A stretch of DNA of 15,823 nt, taken from assembly GCA_018812395.1 (NCBI GenBank), contig JAHJDS010000290.1, positions 1 through 15,823 of the forward strand. The letters run 5' to 3'. A program made the translations under genes and the position numbers. Positions 14,050-15,823 of this stretch are shown here, in pieces (position 1 is the first letter of the stretch; each line of letters opens with the position of its first letter). The notes below the pieces were generated by a model, which worked only from the letters and a program-made list of their open reading frames with translations, was not told the origin of the DNA and ran no database searches. This DNA is from Pseudomonadota bacterium (GTDB taxonomy: Bacteria; Desulfobacterota; Desulfarculia; Desulfarculales; JAHJDS01).

Positions 14050-15432
14050 TCAACCTCGCCCTTGCCGGGCCAGTCGAACCAAGGCCGGGGCCCACTCCGG
14101 CGAGGCCAGGGCGTGCAGGTGGGTGAAGGTGGCCAGGGTGCGGCCCGAGACCAGTCCGTCCCGGCCCGACCACACCCCGCAACCGCGGTCCACGGTAAAG
14201 GCCAGGTCATGGCGGCCCGGGGGTCCGGCCGGGCGGCTGTAATGAAACTCGTGTCCGGCCAGGGTGGCGCCCGGCGGGAAATACGGGTTGGCGCCATCGG
14301 CCGTCAGACGGGTATATCCGTGGGCCTGGGGCCGTTGCTCCATGACCAGGCTCAGATCGAACAGGCCGACCATGGGGAAGGCCCGGCCGTGGACGACCAA
14401 CTCCCGGGCCAGATACATCAGCCCGCCGCACTCGGCCCAGACGGGGAGGCCCCCCCGGGCCGCCTCGAGCACCGAGGCGCGAAAGGACTCGTTGGCGGCC
14501 AGTTCGGGGGCGTGGGTCTCGGGAAAGCCGCCGCCGATGTACAGGCCGTCCAGGTCGGGCAGGTGTCCGTCGCCAAGGGCCGAGACCGACACCAGGTCCG
14601 CCCCGGCATTTTTTAGGGCCTCGAGGTTCTCGGGGTAGTAGAACCAAAAGGCCGAGTCCCGAACCACGCCCAGACGGACCGGGGGGCCGGCCTCGGCGTC
14701 CGGGAAGAGGCTCCCCGGCGCGGGGGCCTTCCAGTCCGGGGCCGATTGGGCCACCGCCCACAGGGCCTCGAGGTCCAGGTGCTCCCGGGCCAGGGCCGTC
14801 ACCACGGCCAGCGACTCCTCGGCCCGGCCGTGCTCGGCCGGGGGAACGAGGCCCATGTGGCGCTCGGGAAACCGTTCGTCCGCCAGCCGGGGCACGGCCC
14901 CCAGGACGGGCAGGTCGGTGTAGTCCCGGATCACTCGTTCGATCAGTCGCTGGTGCCGGGAACCGGCCACCCGGTTGAGCACCACCCCGCCGAAGTTGAC
15001 CTCCGGGTCGAACTGGAGACAACCCACCACCAGGGCGCCCACGGTCCGGGTGACCTTGGTGCAGTCCACCACCAGGATCACCGGGCACCCCAGCAGCTTG
15101 GCCAGTTCGGCCGAGGAATAGGTGCCTTTGGCGTCAAAGCCGTCGTACAGCCCCCGATTGCCCTCGACCAGGGCCACGTCGGCCTCGGCCGAGTGGGCGC
15201 CGAAGGAGTCAAGAATGGTCCGGGGCGTCATGAGGTAGGGGTCCAGGTTGCGGCAGGACGCGCCGGCGGCCAGGGACAGCCAGCCCGGATCGATGTAGTC
15301 GGGACCCTTCTTGAAGGGGGCGACCCGCCGGCCGGCGGCCCGCCAGGCGGCGCTCAGGCCCAGCGACAGACTGGTCTTGCCCGCCCCCCCCTTGAGGGCG
15401 CTGATCAGGAGCCGGGGCCGAGACGCGGACAT
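14050..15432 (-). CDS. dsrN: CbiA/CobB-family glutamine-dependent amidase, probable DsrN (siroheme amidase)
   Basis: The 460-residue protein has the two-domain layout of cobyrinate a,c-diamide synthase. The N-terminal ATP-binding domain has P-loop KGGAGKTS (14-21), KKGPDYIDPG (41-50) and LVEGNRGLYDG (88-98). The C-terminal class I glutamine amidotransferase domain has nucleophile Cys335 in WAECGGLMYL (332-341) and His438 in FTHLH as triad histidine. In between lie YYPENLEALKNAGADLV (265-281) and GLYIGGGFPETHAPELA (296-312). CbiA amidates cobyrinic acid; the homologue DsrN amidates siroheme to the siroheme amide of dissimilatory sulfite reductase. The position directly after dsrB favours DsrN, but sequence alone cannot exclude CbiA or dual use. 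I chose the ATG at 15432 with GAGGA upstream (spacing rather long); a TTG at 15450 adds six residues. Confidence 0.85.
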   Translation of the reverse strand: MSASRPRLLISALKGGAGKTSLSLGLSAAWRAAGRRVAPFKKGPDYIDPGWLSLAAGASCRNLDPYLMTPRTILDSFGAHSAEADVALVEGNRGLYDGFDAKGTYSSAELAKLLGCPVILVVDCTKVTRTVGALVVGCLQFDPEVNFGGVVLNRVAGSRHQRLIERVIRDYTDLPVLGAVPRLADERFPERHMGLVPPAEHGRAEESLAVVTALAREHLDLEALWAVAQSAPDWKAPAPGSLFPDAEAGPPVRLGVVRDSAFWFYYPENLEALKNAGADLVSVSALGDGHLPDLDGLYIGGGFPETHAPELAANESFRASVLEAARGGLPVWAECGGLMYLARELVVHGRAFPMVGLFDLSLVMEQRPQAHGYTRLTADGANPYFPPGATLAGHEFHYSRPAGPPGRHDLAFTVDRGCGVWSGRDGLVSGRTLATFTHLHALASPEWAPALVRLARQGRG

Positions 15433-15457
15433 GGTTCGGTTCGTCCTCAATCAAACC

Positions 15458-15480
15458 GGGGGACGCTCCGGAACGCCCCC
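15458..15480. repeat. Imperfect GC-rich hairpin before dsrN
   Basis: GGGGG (15458-15462) pairs with CCCCC (15476-15480). Inside are CG/CG and TCC/GGA pairs, with one unpaired A and one C-A mismatch. In the minus-strand transcript it would fold 25 to 50 nt ahead of the dsrN start codon, close to the ribosome site. Confidence 0.6.
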
Positions 15481-15518
15481 CCAAACAAGGGGGCCGGCAG
15501 CAGTACGCCCCGGCCCCC
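15481..15518 (-). terminator. Second terminator-like hairpin between dsrB and dsrN
   Basis: On the minus strand GGGGGCCGG (15518-15510) and CCGGCCCCC (15497-15489) form a perfect 9-bp stem with a 12-nt loop, followed by TTGTTTGG. The T-tract is interrupted, so termination would be partial at best. Confidence 0.5.
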
Positions 15519-15540
15519 GCCAGTCACTGATGATGCTTCC

Positions 15541-15572
15541 AAGAAAGGGGGGCGTCCCCTCGGGACGCCCCC
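15541..15572 (-). terminator. Terminator-like hairpin after dsrB
   Basis: On the minus strand GGGGGCGTCCC (15572-15562), loop GAG, GGGACGCCCCC (15558-15548) form a perfect 11-bp stem, followed by C and then TTTCTT. It begins 10 nt after the dsrB stop. The strong stem and imperfect T-tract suit an attenuator or an RNA 3'-end stabiliser that lets dsrAB outnumber dsrN, as well as a full terminator. Confidence 0.75.
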
Positions 15573-15582
15573 GCGACCTGGT

Positions 15583-15823
15583 CTAGAACTTGAACTGGGT
15601 CGTCGTCCGCCAGGTGGTCATGGCCAGGCGGTAGTCGTCGATGTGGTGCATGGTGAACGTGAAGCCGGTCTTCTCGAATAATCGCTCCCAGCCGATGCGG
15701 TCGATCCACTCGCCGATCCGCTCGTACCGCTCGGCGTCGGCGGCGTAGACCTCGATCAGCTTCTTGATGCCTCGACCGTCTCGGGCCAGCGCGGCGGGTT
15801 GTTGGGCAGGAAGTCGACCATCA
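15583..15823 (-). CDS. dsrB: Dissimilatory sulfite reductase beta subunit, C-terminal fragment with apparent frameshift
   Basis: DsrB is the siroheme- and [4Fe-4S]-containing beta subunit of the cytoplasmic DsrAB enzyme that reduces sulfite. Only its C-terminal part is in the window. From the edge one frame reads MVDFLPNNPPRWPETVEA, and a second frame continues with IKKLIEVYAADAERYERIGE, then WIDRIGWERLFEKTGF, and ends HHIDDYRLAMTTWRTTTQFKF minus its first H, all typical of the DsrB C-terminus. The two frames join only if one base is added at about 15769-15771 (GAG-GC-ATC should be GAG-GCN-ATC). As written, the upstream frame stops at TGA 15758-15756. This is either a sequence error or a real lesion. 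A hairpin follows 10 nt after the TAG stop. No dsrD gene follows. Confidence 0.9.
   Translation of the reverse strand, partial: DGRLPAQQPAALARDGRGIKKLIEVYAADAERYERIGEWIDRIGWERLFEKTGFTFTMHHIDDYRLAMTTWRTTTQFKF

Noticed and set aside
15433..15582. Cobalamin riboswitch upstream of the CbiA-like gene
   Set aside because: I looked for a B12-box-like core and saw only GC-rich hairpins; the region is also short for that riboswitch.
14746..15681. Plus-strand open frame of 311 codons opposite dsrN and dsrB
   Set aside because: It is antisense to two well-supported genes and of shadow composition.
1..15823. CRISPR arrays, insertion sequences, tRNA or rRNA genes
   Set aside because: No regularly spaced long repeats, transposase motifs or recognisable tRNA/rRNA sequence were seen on either strand.

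Overview
The window is strongly GC-rich and looks like chromosome from a sulfate- or sulfite-reducing bacterium of the deltaproteobacterial (Desulfobacterota) type. Two things point there. One is a dsr locus carrying the end of dsrB, a dsrN-like amidase gene and the full dsrMKJOP set, next to a tetraheme cytochrome c3 gene. The other is the housekeeping run phoH - 7TM-HD phosphodiesterase - ybeY - pdxJ - acpS, an order known from that group. The species cannot be named from the sequence.

Region 1 (1-5249, minus strand) is a tightly packed operon read right to left: yjbQ-family gene, phoH-like ATPase, pgpH-like membrane HD phosphodiesterase, ybeY, pdxJ and the first codons of acpS. Genes abut or overlap (GTGA and TTGA junctions), and pgpH and ybeY overlap by 101 nt. 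The theme is RNA maturation, c-di-AMP turnover and cofactor supply.

Region 2 (5250-7570, plus strand) starts from a short divergent intergenic region. It holds cvpA and mazG, joined by a TTGA overlap, and then a separately promoted gene for a periplasmic tetraheme cytochrome c3 that ends at a clean intrinsic terminator.

Region 3 (7571-7986) carries no convincing gene. It lies between the cytochrome terminator and the oppositely oriented terminator of the dsr operon.

Region 4 (7987-15823, minus strand) is the sulfite-reduction block. Read in transcription order it is: 3' end of dsrB (with an apparent one-base frameshift), a 150-nt spacer with three GC-rich hairpins, a CbiA/DsrN-type amidase, a 349-nt gap with a strong sigma70-like promoter and a long leader holding five GTGGGG-type repeats, an RsbRD_N-domain protein, then dsrM, dsrK, dsrJ, dsrO and dsrP. 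The model from family knowledge is as follows. DsrAB, with siroheme amide made by DsrN, reduces sulfite. DsrMKJOP links membrane quinone and periplasmic electrons to the cytoplasmic DsrC trisulfide. The periplasmic cytochrome c3 is a plausible electron partner. dsrD is absent from its usual place after dsrB, and dsrC is not in the window.

The least understood pieces are the RsbRD_N protein, the repeat-rich dsr leader, the hairpin cluster between dsrB and dsrN, and the DsrO cysteine pattern.
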